Source: Paenibacillus xylanexedens (GTDB lineage: Bacteria > Bacillota > Bacilli > Paenibacillales > Paenibacillaceae). Taken from it: DNA of 64,000 bases. Positions 53,466 to 62,114 of this stretch are shown here, one piece after another. The stretch covers positions 62,001 to 126,000 of the forward strand of contig NZ_VEIO01000001.1 in the NCBI RefSeq assembly GCF_007680605.1, in the 5' to 3' direction. The position numbers and the translations under genes are program-made. The notes under the pieces were generated by a model that was given only the letters and a program-made list of their open reading frames with translations, did no database searches and had not been told where the DNA came from. Numbering within the stretch: the first letter of the stretch is position 1; the number at the start of each line of letters is the position of its first letter.

Positions 53466-53513
53466 AAGCCCGTGCATGCTTACATAGCTTAGCTTGGTAA
53501 GCATGTACGGGCT
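53466..53513. terminator. Long hairpin, probable bidirectional terminator
   Basis: AAGCCCGTGCATGCTTAC pairs with GTAAGCATGTACGGGCTT (one mismatch) around a 12 bp loop. A weak T-run (TTTTCAC) occurs on the minus strand only. Confidence 0.6.
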
Positions 53514-53566
53514 TGATCCACTGACGCGAACCCATAGTCCAGGGGGAGCGCCCCCGCTTTACACTC

Positions 53567-53612
53567 AAAAACCCGAGCCGTAGCGTGAATAACTCGCTTC
53601 GGCTCGGGTTTT
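53567..53612. terminator. Bidirectional terminator, repeat copy 1
   Basis: AAAACCCGAGCCGTAGCG / CGCTTCGGCTCGGGTTTT with T-runs on both sides. Near-identical to the terminator at 60238 and part of a larger repeat shared with 56476 and 60238. Confidence 0.85.
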
Positions 53613-53640
53613 AATGCTTTACTTTTCCCAAAACAAAATC

Positions 53641-54038
53641 TTATTTCCCACTCACAGACTTGAACCAATCATTCACCTCTGGGGTGGTCTGGTCGCCGCC
53701 GTTGGATTTCCAGTTGGCTACGAATTGGTCGAATGCATCGATGGGCAGTTTGCCGTAGATGATTTTGTTGAAGGTTTCGAGTTCGGACTGACGGAGCAGG
53801 TTCCACTTGGATACCATGGTTGGTGTGGCTGCGCCCGTGAAATAGTTTTGTTTGCGGATGTCGATCTGGGACATCACGACTTTACCAGCATACCAGTTTT
53901 CCGGTTTACGGAATTCGGCGATTTGTTTCTCGTACGGTGTTTCAGCTTTCTCGCCGTTGGCGAGCTTCACGAGTGTTTTCATGTACAGATCTGGAATACG
54001 CGCCGGGCGGTTAGGAACGGGAATTCGTTGGAGAAGAT
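53641..54038 (-). pseudogene. 3'-end copy 1 of the solute-binding lipoprotein gene
   Basis: The minus strand encodes a C-terminal stretch almost identical to the full gene at 60313 (it ends NDWFKSVSGK). About 130 residues are preserved. Upstream at about 54009 a base deletion (GGGCGGTTAGG against GGGCCGGTCAGG) breaks the frame, and similarity ends near 54038. With its terminator and about 40 further bp it forms repeat copy 1 (53527-54038). No start, so not functional. Confidence 0.85.
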
Positions 54039-54208
54039 CTTCAGCAATCTAGTCCTTTGGAATGGTTAAGTGATTTTTTGGGATCAAAATTATCCGACGT
54101 TCTATTTATTTATATGGGAAGTATATCCTTTAATGAGGAATTTGATTTATAATGTATGAATATAGCATATATGGGTATCGTCCCAAAAGTATACGTCTAA
54201 CAACGTAA

Positions 54209-54239
54209 AAATGATCTAGATATTTGCTCCAGATCATTT
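54209..54239 (-). terminator. Terminator for the lipoprotein gene
   Basis: AAATGATCT and AGATCATTT around a 13 bp loop. Read on the minus strand it is followed by TTACG after AGATCATTTTT. It lies 44 bp after the stop at 54283. Confidence 0.6.
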
Positions 54240-54282
54240 CTGATTAAATATATACATTACGTTTTTGTTTAGGTAGACTTTT

Positions 54283-54618
54283 TCAGGAATCCTTTTTCGG
54301 ATTTCGACGATCTATAAACCAGCCCGGTCCTTCTACACTGACAACCTCCTGTGTATCGTAGTTGTAAGAAACGGTAATACGTTCATCCTCATGTCCAGTT
54401 ATGTGACCGTACAGGTATAGACGTGAATGGATGGAAGGGTCATCCACATCGTGACTCGTTACAACAAAGTCTGCATTGTAGTATTTCTTTATGTACTGAA
54501 TGCTTATGGGTGTAGCCTTTTCTACAATCATTTGTTTATCTGAGGCAGACATACTTGAACATCCTCCTAGTATAAATAAAAAAATAATGAAGGTTAGTAG
54601 CAGCAATTTGTTTTTCAT
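54283..54618 (-). CDS. Small lipoprotein, candidate immunity protein
   Basis: A 111-residue lipoprotein. ATG 54618 follows AAGGAGA on the minus strand. The signal peptide (KLLLLTFIIFLFILGGC) has a lipobox-like LGGC with Cys about residue 20. The mature part is short and soluble (PISIQYIKKYYNADFVVTSHD). It is divergent from the lipase toxin, 80 bp away. In S. aureus the lipase toxin TslA is neutralised by lipoprotein TilA, so an immunity role is a natural guess. Confidence 0.6.
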   Translation of the reverse strand: MKNKLLLLTFIIFLFILGGCSSMSASDKQMIVEKATPISIQYIKKYYNADFVVTSHDVDDPSIHSRLYLYGHITGHEDERITVSYNYDTQEVVSVEGPGWFIDRRNPKKDS

Positions 54619-54698
54619 AGATGTTAAATCTCCTTTTATGGAAATAAACTCTAAAAATACTTTAATACATATGATTGGATTAGACAAGGTGGGAGAAC

Positions 54699-56147
54699 AT
54701 GACTTATATCAATGATAAGACGTATTGGACCATTGCTGATGAGGTATACAAACGAGATTTACCCTCTAACGGATATAAAAACGAGAATCTTCCAGGATGG
54801 ACAATAGTTGAACCTGAGGGAGCAATGTTGCATGATACAAACGGCTCTGGTTTTGATGCTACCGTATTCTATAACGAAGAGCACAATCAAGTTATTATAG
54901 GCTACAGAGGGACTGAACCACCTGATCGTCCAATATGGAGCGTACTAACAGACTGGGAGACCGATTTAAGTGATGTTGTGGGGAATCGTGCTAAAAATCT
55001 GGAGAAGACTCACAATTATATGGAGCGGCATAAGGAAGAGATTTCGTCGTTACCTTTGCATCAGCAACTACCTTTTATTCAAGAAGAAGCAAGGTACCAG
55101 AATAATCAGTTTGTTCAGGCAATGAACCTGTTTGAGAAAGTGAAGGAGGAGTACCCAACTGCTGATATATCAACAACTGGGCACTCGTTGGGAGGTGCTC
55201 AGGCGGAATATGTTGCTATTCGTAACGGAGTATCTTCAACAAGTTACAATCCGCCAAGTATTGTACATTTACTTCCCGATGACTTACAAGAGAAGGTTCA
55301 AAACGGGGATTATCTGAAAACGAATGTGGCCTATGTCCATCCAGGGGATACTGTTGGATCTGGAGTGAAGAATGCGGATCAGCATGTTGGCTCTACCTAT
55401 TACATTAATTCGACCTTTGAAGAAGCTAATCGATACGAGACAATCCCTATTTTCTTACCAATGCGACGAGAGACTTGGTGGGAACAAGCGTTGTTCGGTA
55501 ACAAGTGGTCGACTGAATTTATTCGTGTTCCGTCTATATCTGGAGAACAGAGTGCACTGTCCAAGTTTTTGGATTCCATGCTCGTTGGTCAGAAAGCGCA
55601 TAGTATGGATCATTTTTCATTCGATGAAGATGGAAACATCAGTAATCCATTATATACGCTAGATGGTCGACGGGTTGATGGCCAGCCTAGAGTGGAAAAC
55701 TATTCAGAGATGATGAAGACAAGAGAAAAATTGAATGCTGAAATGAACAAACTTTATGAGGAATATGGTCCTGCTGTTAGGGAAAGTTTAAGTAAACTTG
55801 TTACAGCGGTACTTGGAACCCACTCAGTAGATATGGCTAGACAGAACTCTGCGTATTATGTGGGTGATCGACACGGGAGCACCATACAGCTAACACCTGA
55901 GGAGCTTGCACATGCTTCCAGACAGATGCGGAATAGCCTACATGATTTTGCTAGTGATACCAATTCTTCAATTCAGATGTTCCAAGCTTATATATCAACC
56001 AGTGAGAGTCGGTCCTTTAATTCAATTGCCCATGATGCTACAGCAATGTTGGAGCGAATTAATCGGTGGTATCAAGAATCTATTACAGACATCGCAGATT
56101 ATATTGAGCAGAAAAGACAAGATTTTGTTCTCGCAGATCAATCATAG
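54699..56147 (+). CDS. Type VII-type lipase toxin with reversed domain order (TslA-like)
   Basis: A 482-residue protein without a Sec signal. ATG 54699 follows AAGGTGGGAG. The N-terminal alpha/beta-hydrolase (about 1-300) resembles class 3 lipases: VIIGYRGTEPPD, then the nucleophile elbow TGHSLGG (Ser about residue 165), an Asp in HPGDTVG and a late His (HSMDHFSF). The C-terminal 130 residues are helical with ELAHASRQMRNSLHDFASD, like LXG/WXG segments. This catalytic-first order is that of the secreted staphylococcal toxin TslA. The small WXG partner follows. Confidence 0.75.
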   Translation: MTYINDKTYWTIADEVYKRDLPSNGYKNENLPGWTIVEPEGAMLHDTNGSGFDATVFYNEEHNQVIIGYRGTEPPDRPIWSVLTDWETDLSDVVGNRAKNLEKTHNYMERHKEEISSLPLHQQLPFIQEEARYQNNQFVQAMNLFEKVKEEYPTADISTTGHSLGGAQAEYVAIRNGVSSTSYNPPSIVHLLPDDLQEKVQNGDYLKTNVAYVHPGDTVGSGVKNADQHVGSTYYINSTFEEANRYETIPIFLPMRRETWWEQALFGNKWSTEFIRVPSISGEQSALSKFLDSMLVGQKAHSMDHFSFDEDGNISNPLYTLDGRRVDGQPRVENYSEMMKTREKLNAEMNKLYEEYGPAVRESLSKLVTAVLGTHSVDMARQNSAYYVGDRHGSTIQLTPEELAHASRQMRNSLHDFASDTNSSIQMFQAYISTSESRSFNSIAHDATAMLERINRWYQESITDIADYIEQKRQDFVLADQS

Positions 56148-56180
56148 TGTATCTTTAACGAACGTGTAGGAGGTGTACAT

Positions 56181-56456
56181 ATGGGAAGAATAGCTGTTTC
56201 TTTGTCAGACTTGAGAAGAGCAGTTCAACAGTGTGAACAGTTGCAGCAGAACTTGATTCAGCAAGAACAGCAGATGCAAAATATATATAGAAAGTTGGAA
56301 GAATGGAAGGGAGAATCCGCAATAAAGTTGTCTGAAAAAATGTCGAGGTTCCTTGAAGGGAGTACATCCAGATTAGCAGAGCTAGAAGCACACCAAGAAA
56401 GATTAAAACAGTATATCAGGAAAATGGAAGAGGCCGACTATGGATATCAACGATAA
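56181..56456 (+). CDS. WXG100-like small helical partner
   Basis: A 91-residue helical hairpin. ATG 56181 follows AGGAGGTG. The central turn has W-K-G (EEWKGESAIKLSEKM), flanked by long amphipathic helices. Such proteins dimerise with LXG-type toxins to target them to the type VII system (compare TlaA partners of TslA). It lies 33 bp after the toxin gene and is probably cotranscribed. Confidence 0.75.
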   Translation: MGRIAVSLSDLRRAVQQCEQLQQNLIQQEQQMQNIYRKLEEWKGESAIKLSEKMSRFLEGSTSRLAELEAHQERLKQYIRKMEEADYGYQR

Positions 56457-56516
56457 ATCTGTGCTTATAGTATAGCGAACCCATATGTCATGGGGGAGCG
56501 ACCCCGCTCTACACTT

Positions 56517-56563
56517 AAAAACCCGAGACGAAGCGTGAATAACTTGCTTCGTCTCGGGTTTTA
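56517..56563. terminator. Bidirectional terminator, repeat copy 2
   Basis: AAAACCCGAGACGAAGCG / TGCTTCGTCTCGGGTTTT. Same position and neighbour sequence (CGAACCCAT...GGGGGAGCG) as copy 1. Confidence 0.85.
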
Positions 56564-56591
56564 ATGCTCTACTTTTCCAAAAAACAAATTC

Positions 56592-56910
56592 TTACTTACC
56601 ACTCACAGACTTGAACCAATCATTCACCTCTTGGGTGATTTGGTCGCCGCCGTTGGATTTCCAATTGGCTACGAATTGGTCGAATGCATCGATAGGCAGT
56701 TTGCCGTAGATGATTTTGTTGAAGGTTTCAAGTTCGGACTGACGGAGCAGGTTCCACTTGGATACCATGGTTGGTGTGGCTGCGTCTGTGAAAACGTTTT
56801 GTTTGCGGATGTCGATCTGGGATATCACGACTCTAACTACGTATCAGTTTTCTGGTTTACGGAGTTCGGCGATTTGTTTCCGAATGGTGTTTCTGGTTTC
56901 TCAAAGTTTT
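56592..56910 (-). pseudogene. 3'-end copy 2 of the solute-binding lipoprotein gene
   Basis: The minus strand encodes the same C-terminal stretch as copy 1 and the full gene, but with more substitutions and early loss of similarity past about 56830. Similarity fades near 56910. Not functional. The following 56911-57345 holds no gene I can identify, only short fragments such as MSLREVIEQIWAKLI. Confidence 0.8.
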
Positions 56911-57345
56911 CAATCAGGAGAAAATCATCAAGAGTATGAATCAATTTAATAGCATGTAACCATCTAGGCAAAAACTTTACAATTAATCGATAGATGTTGG
57001 AGGAGAGAAAACCGAAAAAATAAAAGTGTATATGAGCTTAAGAGAAGTGATTGAACAAATATGGGCAAAATTGATATGATTAATATAAAGTTGGAATATA
57101 CAACTTCTAGCCAAATTTTTGTTGCTCATTGTAATAATGCTTTGAAAAAAAGTAAGAACAGGGGTCCGAGGAGCTCCGAATAAACATCAGATTCAAATAC
57201 ATTTCTGGTGGAGTATAGATCTGCGGGGTGAAGGGGGAGTAGACAATTCCTTTGGAGATATTGAAGCAGTTTGTTTAGAGAGACTAGTTCATCTATAAGA
57301 ATACATAAGACAAACAGAATGTTACGTAAGGCATAGTTAACGGTA

Positions 57346-58341
57346 ATGGAAATGCGAGATTTTTTCAAAAGAGGAGTGATTAAAATACTTTCTTTCTTCT
57401 ATCAACGATATAAAACGTGGTTTTGGTTTGTTTTGTTTTTGGCTTTTGGGTCAGGTGCGGTGTCCAAATCTTTTCATTCCTCGTTGTGGGAAGTGCTGCT
57501 CAATGCTAGTCTGGGGTTAATATGTCTTGGGGTATTTATTGTCTTTCTTTTTCGTGAAAATTCAATCGCGTCTCCGACTACGAACAAAAATGGTCGGTTA
57601 GTTGTAACTTTCACCATCCTTGGCGTAATTGGGGGAGCTACTATTCTACCTTATTTGATAGGAACCGTAGGAACTCAATTGACTGAACAATTCAACCTTC
57701 CTCTGTATGGGATCGTTATTATTACGATTTTGAATGTCGCATTTATGTCTTTTATTGCTAGTACGATCGGACTCATTTTAGCCGAAAAAGTTCAACTTGG
57801 TGTTCCCATTTTAAGAAGATTATTGTACTCAGGCAGGTTATCGGAAGTTTCAAAACAGTGGATTATTATTGCGATATTGGGTAGCTTCATCGGAACTTTT
57901 GTTATTGTTATGCTCGAAACGTACATATTTCAACCACATATGCCACAATTAACGGCAACTCCAACATTGGCATGGTGGAAAGGTTTACTGACTATTTTTT
58001 ATGGTGGAATTGTCGAAGAAGTTTTTCTGCGTTTATGTTTAATGACGGTACTGGTATGGGGAATGGTGAAGATAACTAAAACTCAAGCAAGCATTCCTGC
58101 GGCTATATACTGGATCGCCATCATTATGTCTACTGTATTATTTGGGTTAGCACATCTGCCAGCGACTGCGAGTTTGTTTGGAGAATTGACTCCAATAATA
58201 ATTATTAGAGCAATTATAAACAATGGAGTGTTAGGAATTCTGTTTGGTTATTTATACTGGAAAAAGGGTCTGGAATACGCGATTCTTTCTCATATGTCAG
58301 CAGATTTTTTCCTTCATGTCATTTGGGCATCTTTAGTATGA
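57346..58341 (+). CDS. CPBP-family intramembrane protease
   Basis: A 331-residue polytopic membrane protein. The CAAX-protease/bacteriocin-processing motifs are intact: EEVFLR (about residues 224-229), FGLAHLP (about 266-272) and SHMSADFFLH near the end. These supply the glutamates and histidines of the membrane-embedded active site. Members mature peptides or give self-immunity to bacteriocins. The start at 57346 lacks a good ribosome site; an internal GTG at 57376 follows AGAGGA. It is flanked by repeat copies 2 and 3. Confidence 0.85.
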   Translation: MEMRDFFKRGVIKILSFFYQRYKTWFWFVLFLAFGSGAVSKSFHSSLWEVLLNASLGLICLGVFIVFLFRENSIASPTTNKNGRLVVTFTILGVIGGATILPYLIGTVGTQLTEQFNLPLYGIVIITILNVAFMSFIASTIGLILAEKVQLGVPILRRLLYSGRLSEVSKQWIIIAILGSFIGTFVIVMLETYIFQPHMPQLTATPTLAWWKGLLTIFYGGIVEEVFLRLCLMTVLVWGMVKITKTQASIPAAIYWIAIIMSTVLFGLAHLPATASLFGELTPIIIIRAIINNGVLGILFGYLYWKKGLEYAILSHMSADFFLHVIWASLV

Positions 58342-58359
58342 TCCTTCTCCCGATTAATC

Positions 58360-58406
58360 AAAAAACAAGCCGAGGCGTTAGAACTAAACGCTTTGGCTTG
58401 TTTTTT
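58360..58406. terminator. Bidirectional terminator
   Basis: AAAAAACAAGCCGAGGCGTT / AACGCTTTGGCTTGTTTTTT. It occupies the same position relative to repeat copy 3 as the terminators of the other copies, but with a different stem sequence. Confidence 0.85.
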
Positions 58407-58450
58407 GATTCAATTATTTTGTCTCATACTATTTTCCAAAAAACAAATTC

Positions 58451-58589
58451 TTACTTCTCACTCACCAACTTGAACCAATCATTCACCTCTTGGGTGATTT
58501 GGTCGCCGCCGTTGGATTTCCAGTTGGCTACGAATTGATCGAATGCATCGATTGGCATTTTGCCGTAGATGATTTTATTGAAGGTTTCA
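58451..58589 (-). pseudogene. 3'-end copy 3 of the solute-binding lipoprotein gene
   Basis: The shortest copy: the last 45 or so codons of the same gene, with the ending altered (LVSEK in place of SVSGK) and loss of similarity at about 58589. The preceding CCAAAAAACAAATTCTTAC is shared with copy 2. Confidence 0.8.
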
Positions 58590-58595
58590 GGTTAA

Positions 58596-58974
58596 GACAA
58601 AAATAATAATGATTATAGACACAAAATAGACACAATTTTAAGTAAACATTTTCCATATATGTTACGTTTATATAATTAGAGTGATCAACATTTAGTTATG
58701 GTGATAAAGATGCTTATTTTCGTTAAGTGACAGTGCAGATTTAGATTGTAATCAGAGATATTTCCATGCTCTCTTTTACAATACATATGCTTGCTAAATT
58801 TCTAGGACGAAGGTGAATTTACTACAAGCTCGAAAGTTCTATTGATTATAAAGATAGAACTGTTGAGACTCGTTCATACAAGGGGGGATTATGCAGTTCA
58901 TTTCACCACTAAACTGTAGTGTTTTATGTAATTCAAACAAATGCTGAACAAATTTTTGCGGAGAGGTGAATATT
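58596..58974 (+). other. Intergenic region before the metzincin gene
   Basis: No gene seen. The sequence is AT-rich and probably holds the promoter of the metzincin gene. Nothing further can be supported. Confidence 0.4.
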
Positions 58975-59583
58975 TTGAAAAAACGTTGGATGGCAATGTT
59001 AACCTGTTTAATGGCTGCATTCCTCATTACAGCATCTGTAAAGGCAGCAAGCTCAGATTATTATAGCGGATCATGGGATACAAGTAATACAACCAGTTTA
59101 GGTATAGCAGTAGGATCTAGTATGTCCTCACATTTAAGTTCGTTTCAAAGCTGGTATACCGGCTGGAATGGTGTATCCTCCAAAGTAGGCTTGGCAAAGC
59201 CTTATGAACAATCAAGTCTAGATCAAACACCACATTATGCAAGAATCAATATTATTGGAAAGAATCTTGGTGCTACAGGTAACTGGGCTCAAGCTTGCAA
59301 TTATAAATATAGTGTTATATGGGGTTATTCGTGTGATTGGAACGGATCTTGGAAAGACTCTATTATTGAATTTAATACCAACACGGATTCAAAAACCAAA
59401 GTAGGGTATTCCTTTCATACTGCTAATTTAAAGAAAAAAATATTCTTACATGAATTGGGACACTCATTAGGACTTAAACATCCAGATACTACTTCTACCG
59501 CCATCATGAAACAAGGTGATAACGGATACTATGTTGTACAGACCTATGATAAGTCCAATCTAAAAGAGAAATATGGAAATTAA
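58975..59583 (+). CDS. Secreted metzincin-type zinc metalloprotease
   Basis: A 202-residue secreted protein. TTG 58975 is spaced from GAGAGGTGA; GTG 58966 lies inside the site. A Sec signal peptide (WMAMLTCLMAAFLITASVKA) precedes a domain with HELGHSLGLKHP (about residues 163-174), the metzincin zinc-binding motif HExxHxxGxxHP, followed by IMKQG in the Met-turn position. A compact matrixin-like protease. Two cysteines (NYKYSVIWGYSC region) may form a bond. It is followed 17 bp later by a second secreted protein. Confidence 0.85.
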   Translation: MKKRWMAMLTCLMAAFLITASVKAASSDYYSGSWDTSNTTSLGIAVGSSMSSHLSSFQSWYTGWNGVSSKVGLAKPYEQSSLDQTPHYARINIIGKNLGATGNWAQACNYKYSVIWGYSCDWNGSWKDSIIEFNTNTDSKTKVGYSFHTANLKKKIFLHELGHSLGLKHPDTTSTAIMKQGDNGYYVVQTYDKSNLKEKYGN

Positions 59584-59600
59584 ATTTTGGAGGTGTTGAG

Positions 59601-60185
59601 ATGAAAAAGTGGATAATGGCAGGAATTGTAGCTTTAATGGGGGTTAGTATTTTTTTTGGATACAAGCATCTAAATGCACAAGAACTACGTCCAGATGCAG
59701 ATTATCAAAATTACTCTCTTTCTGAGATCGAATCACTAGCTACTGTCATTGTGGAGGCGGACTGGGAAGAGGAGACGAATTCAATCGTTGAATTAGATCA
59801 AAAGGATAAATATCCATTAGACACACGTACATTTTCAAATATAAAAGTGAAGAAAGTATATAAAGGTGAAGTGAAGGAGGGGCAGGAACTAAACGTAGTT
59901 GAGTACTATGCCAAATGGAGAGATGTGGCAGGTGCATATGTAAAATATCCGAATGAATTGTATCAACCTCTAAAGTCAGGTAAAAACTACCTCCTGTTCT
60001 TATATCAAAGTCCAGAGGAACCTTCAGGTTCTTATGAGATCATTGGCAACCATCAGGGTAAATATGTTTACCCTGAAACTCAAAGTAACATGAGTATTCA
60101 ATCCACAAGTGATCTGGATATTGCTGAAAAAGATGAACATTATTCTGCCTTGTATAACGAGGTTAATGAAAAGTATTTTAAGTAG
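59601..60185 (+). CDS. Secreted partner protein of unknown function
   Basis: A 194-residue protein. ATG 59601 follows GGAGGTG. An N-terminal signal or anchor (WIMAGIVALMGVSIFFGY) precedes a domain with LSEIESLATVIVEADW, NIKVKKVYKG, and LLFLYQSPEEPSGSYEIIGN. Block order is the same as in the protein at 20907, so they are probably distant paralogues. Closely linked to the metzincin gene and probably cotranscribed; an inhibitor or chaperone role is possible but unproven. Confidence 0.7.
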   Translation: MKKWIMAGIVALMGVSIFFGYKHLNAQELRPDADYQNYSLSEIESLATVIVEADWEEETNSIVELDQKDKYPLDTRTFSNIKVKKVYKGEVKEGQELNVVEYYAKWRDVAGAYVKYPNELYQPLKSGKNYLLFLYQSPEEPSGSYEIIGNHQGKYVYPETQSNMSIQSTSDLDIAEKDEHYSALYNEVNEKYFK

Positions 60186-60237
60186 CATAATGGATACTAT
60201 TTGAATTACAGAAGGAAGCAAACCTGCTTTTAAACTT

Positions 60238-60283
60238 AAAAACCCGAGCCGAAGCGTGAATAACTCGCTTCGGCTCGGGTTTT
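60238..60283. terminator. Bidirectional terminator, original copy
   Basis: AAAACCCGAGCCGAAGCG / CGCTTCGGCTCGGGTTTT with flanking A- and T-runs. It serves the plus-strand metzincin operon and the minus-strand lipoprotein gene. Confidence 0.9.
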
Positions 60284-60312
60284 AATGCTTTACTTTTCCC
60301 AACAACAAATTC

Positions 60313-61992
60313 TTACTTCCCACTTACAGACTTGAACCAATCATTCACTTCTTGCGTGATCTGGTCGCCGCCGTTGGATTTCCAGTTGGCTACGAATTGA
60401 TCGAATGCATCGATTGGCAGTTTGCCGTAGATGATTTTGTTGAAGGTTTCGAGTTCGGACTGACGGAGCAGGTTCCACTTGGATACCATGGTTGGTGTGG
60501 CTGCGCCAGTGAAATAGTTTTGTTTACGGATGTCGATCTGGGACATCACGACTTTACCCGCGTACCAGTTTTCCGGTTTACGGAATTCAGCCATTTGTTT
60601 CTCGTAAGGTGTCTCAGCTTTCTCGCCGTTCGCGAGTTTCACGAGTGTTTTCATGTACAGATCCGGAATACGCGCCGGGCCGGTCAGGAACGGGAATTCG
60701 TTGGAGAAGTCTTTGATCTTCTCTTTGTCACTGGTCGGTTTACCGTCTACGACATCCCAGTCGTACCCTTTCGCAAAGCCGTACTCGTACGGGCTTCCCG
60801 CTTTCGGGTTCGCCAGGTTATCCAGCAGATAGTTGTAGTACAGGAAAATCGCTTCCGGGTGCTTCGCATCTTTGTTGATCATGATACTTGCGTTGACGCC
60901 AGAGTTCTGCCATTTCGTACCGATCTTGCCGTCTGGACCAGCCGGAACAGGGTAGGCTTTGTATTTCGCGCCAGGTACGTTCTTCAGCAGGTCAGGTGCA
61001 GGCCAGTCCGGTACCCAGTTTGCGCCAGGCAGAATGCCGGCTTTGCCAGCAGTCCAGCTTTCGGCGGATTTACCTTCGTCCCATAGCGCGGAGTCAGCGT
61101 GGATATAGCCTTTTTCCATCCATTCAGCCAGCTTGGCCAGGGCTTGTTTCGCACCCGGGTTCACGGAGCCGTACTCCAGATTGCCGTTTGCGTCTTTGTT
61201 CCATTGCTCTTCAATCGTGCCGTATGCACCGAACAACCAGTCGAGTCCACCCATCCAGGTGTTGGTGTTGTTTTTGAGCGAGATCGCCAGCGGGAATACT
61301 TTGTCTGGAGACAGGCCGTCCGGGTTCTCGTTTTTGAATTTGTCCATGATGTTCTCAAGGTCTGCGATGGTTTTCGGTGCTTCCAGGTTCAGCTTCTCCA
61401 TCCAGTCCTCACGGAGCCAGAGCAGGGTATCGTCGTTATCTGTATACTCCATGATTGGCATGTTGTACTTTTTGCCGTCCTTGGTGAACGGGTACCACAG
61501 CTCAGGATGTGCTGCCGCGTGCTCTTTCAGAATCGGGCTTGCATACTTCTCGAACAGTTCATCAATGGCGATGAATTGACCGGAGTCGATCAGCTGATTC
61601 GTCAGTACCGCGTTCGTTGGCACGGTTACGAAATCAGGCAGCTTCTCGCCAGACGCAATTGCAAGTTGCAGCTTCTGTCTGTATTGATCGTCAGTGGCCG
61701 GATACCACGTATCTTTGTGCTTCATGCCCAGCGTTTCGAGCATCCAACGGTCATGTACGTTGTTCTCTTTGGTATCGCCATGAGCGTATTTTTTCGGCAT
61801 CAGCACGGAGCTGAATTCGATGGGCGGGTCGTATTTTCCTTTGGCAAACGCTGCTTCCGCTTCCGCAGAGCCGACTGCCTCTTGTGTATCATTCGTGCCT
61901 TTCTCACTGGCTGACTCGCCACTGCCGCATGCAGTGATGGTGATGAGTGCGATGACCATGAGCAAGGACCACCATGTTTTGAATTTGATCAT
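60313..61992 (-). CDS. Extracellular solute-binding lipoprotein (LipO-type)
   Basis: A 559-residue lipoprotein. ATG 61992 follows AGGGGGAT on the minus strand. The signal peptide ends in ITACG (Cys about residue 22). A long family 1 binding fold with YAHGDTKENNVHDRWMLETLG and NWVPDWPAPDLLKNVPG fits the oligosaccharide-binding proteins that in Paenibacillus accompany YesN/YesM two-component systems. The C-terminus NDWFKSVSGK is the part found in the three repeat copies. It is the complete donor. Confidence 0.88.
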   Translation of the reverse strand: MIKFKTWWSLLMVIALITITACGSGESASEKGTNDTQEAVGSAEAEAAFAKGKYDPPIEFSSVLMPKKYAHGDTKENNVHDRWMLETLGMKHKDTWYPATDDQYRQKLQLAIASGEKLPDFVTVPTNAVLTNQLIDSGQFIAIDELFEKYASPILKEHAAAHPELWYPFTKDGKKYNMPIMEYTDNDDTLLWLREDWMEKLNLEAPKTIADLENIMDKFKNENPDGLSPDKVFPLAISLKNNTNTWMGGLDWLFGAYGTIEEQWNKDANGNLEYGSVNPGAKQALAKLAEWMEKGYIHADSALWDEGKSAESWTAGKAGILPGANWVPDWPAPDLLKNVPGAKYKAYPVPAGPDGKIGTKWQNSGVNASIMINKDAKHPEAIFLYYNYLLDNLANPKAGSPYEYGFAKGYDWDVVDGKPTSDKEKIKDFSNEFPFLTGPARIPDLYMKTLVKLANGEKAETPYEKQMAEFRKPENWYAGKVVMSQIDIRKQNYFTGAATPTMVSKWNLLRQSELETFNKIIYGKLPIDAFDQFVANWKSNGGDQITQEVNDWFKSVSGK

Positions 61993-62114
61993 TGTTCAAT
62001 CCCCCTACGATGTATGATCTTTACACTGTAACTGTACCAAGAGGAGCAGAGGGCATCTATATGAGTTTGTTAGTTTCGATAGGACTCTCTTAGTGAAAGT
62101 TGAAAAAGATTCGT

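Noticed and set aside
60352-61914. Long plus-strand frames opposite the solute-binding lipoprotein
   Set aside because: They are antisense shadows of a strongly coding GC-rich gene; the minus strand carries the lipobox, ribosome site and domain motifs.
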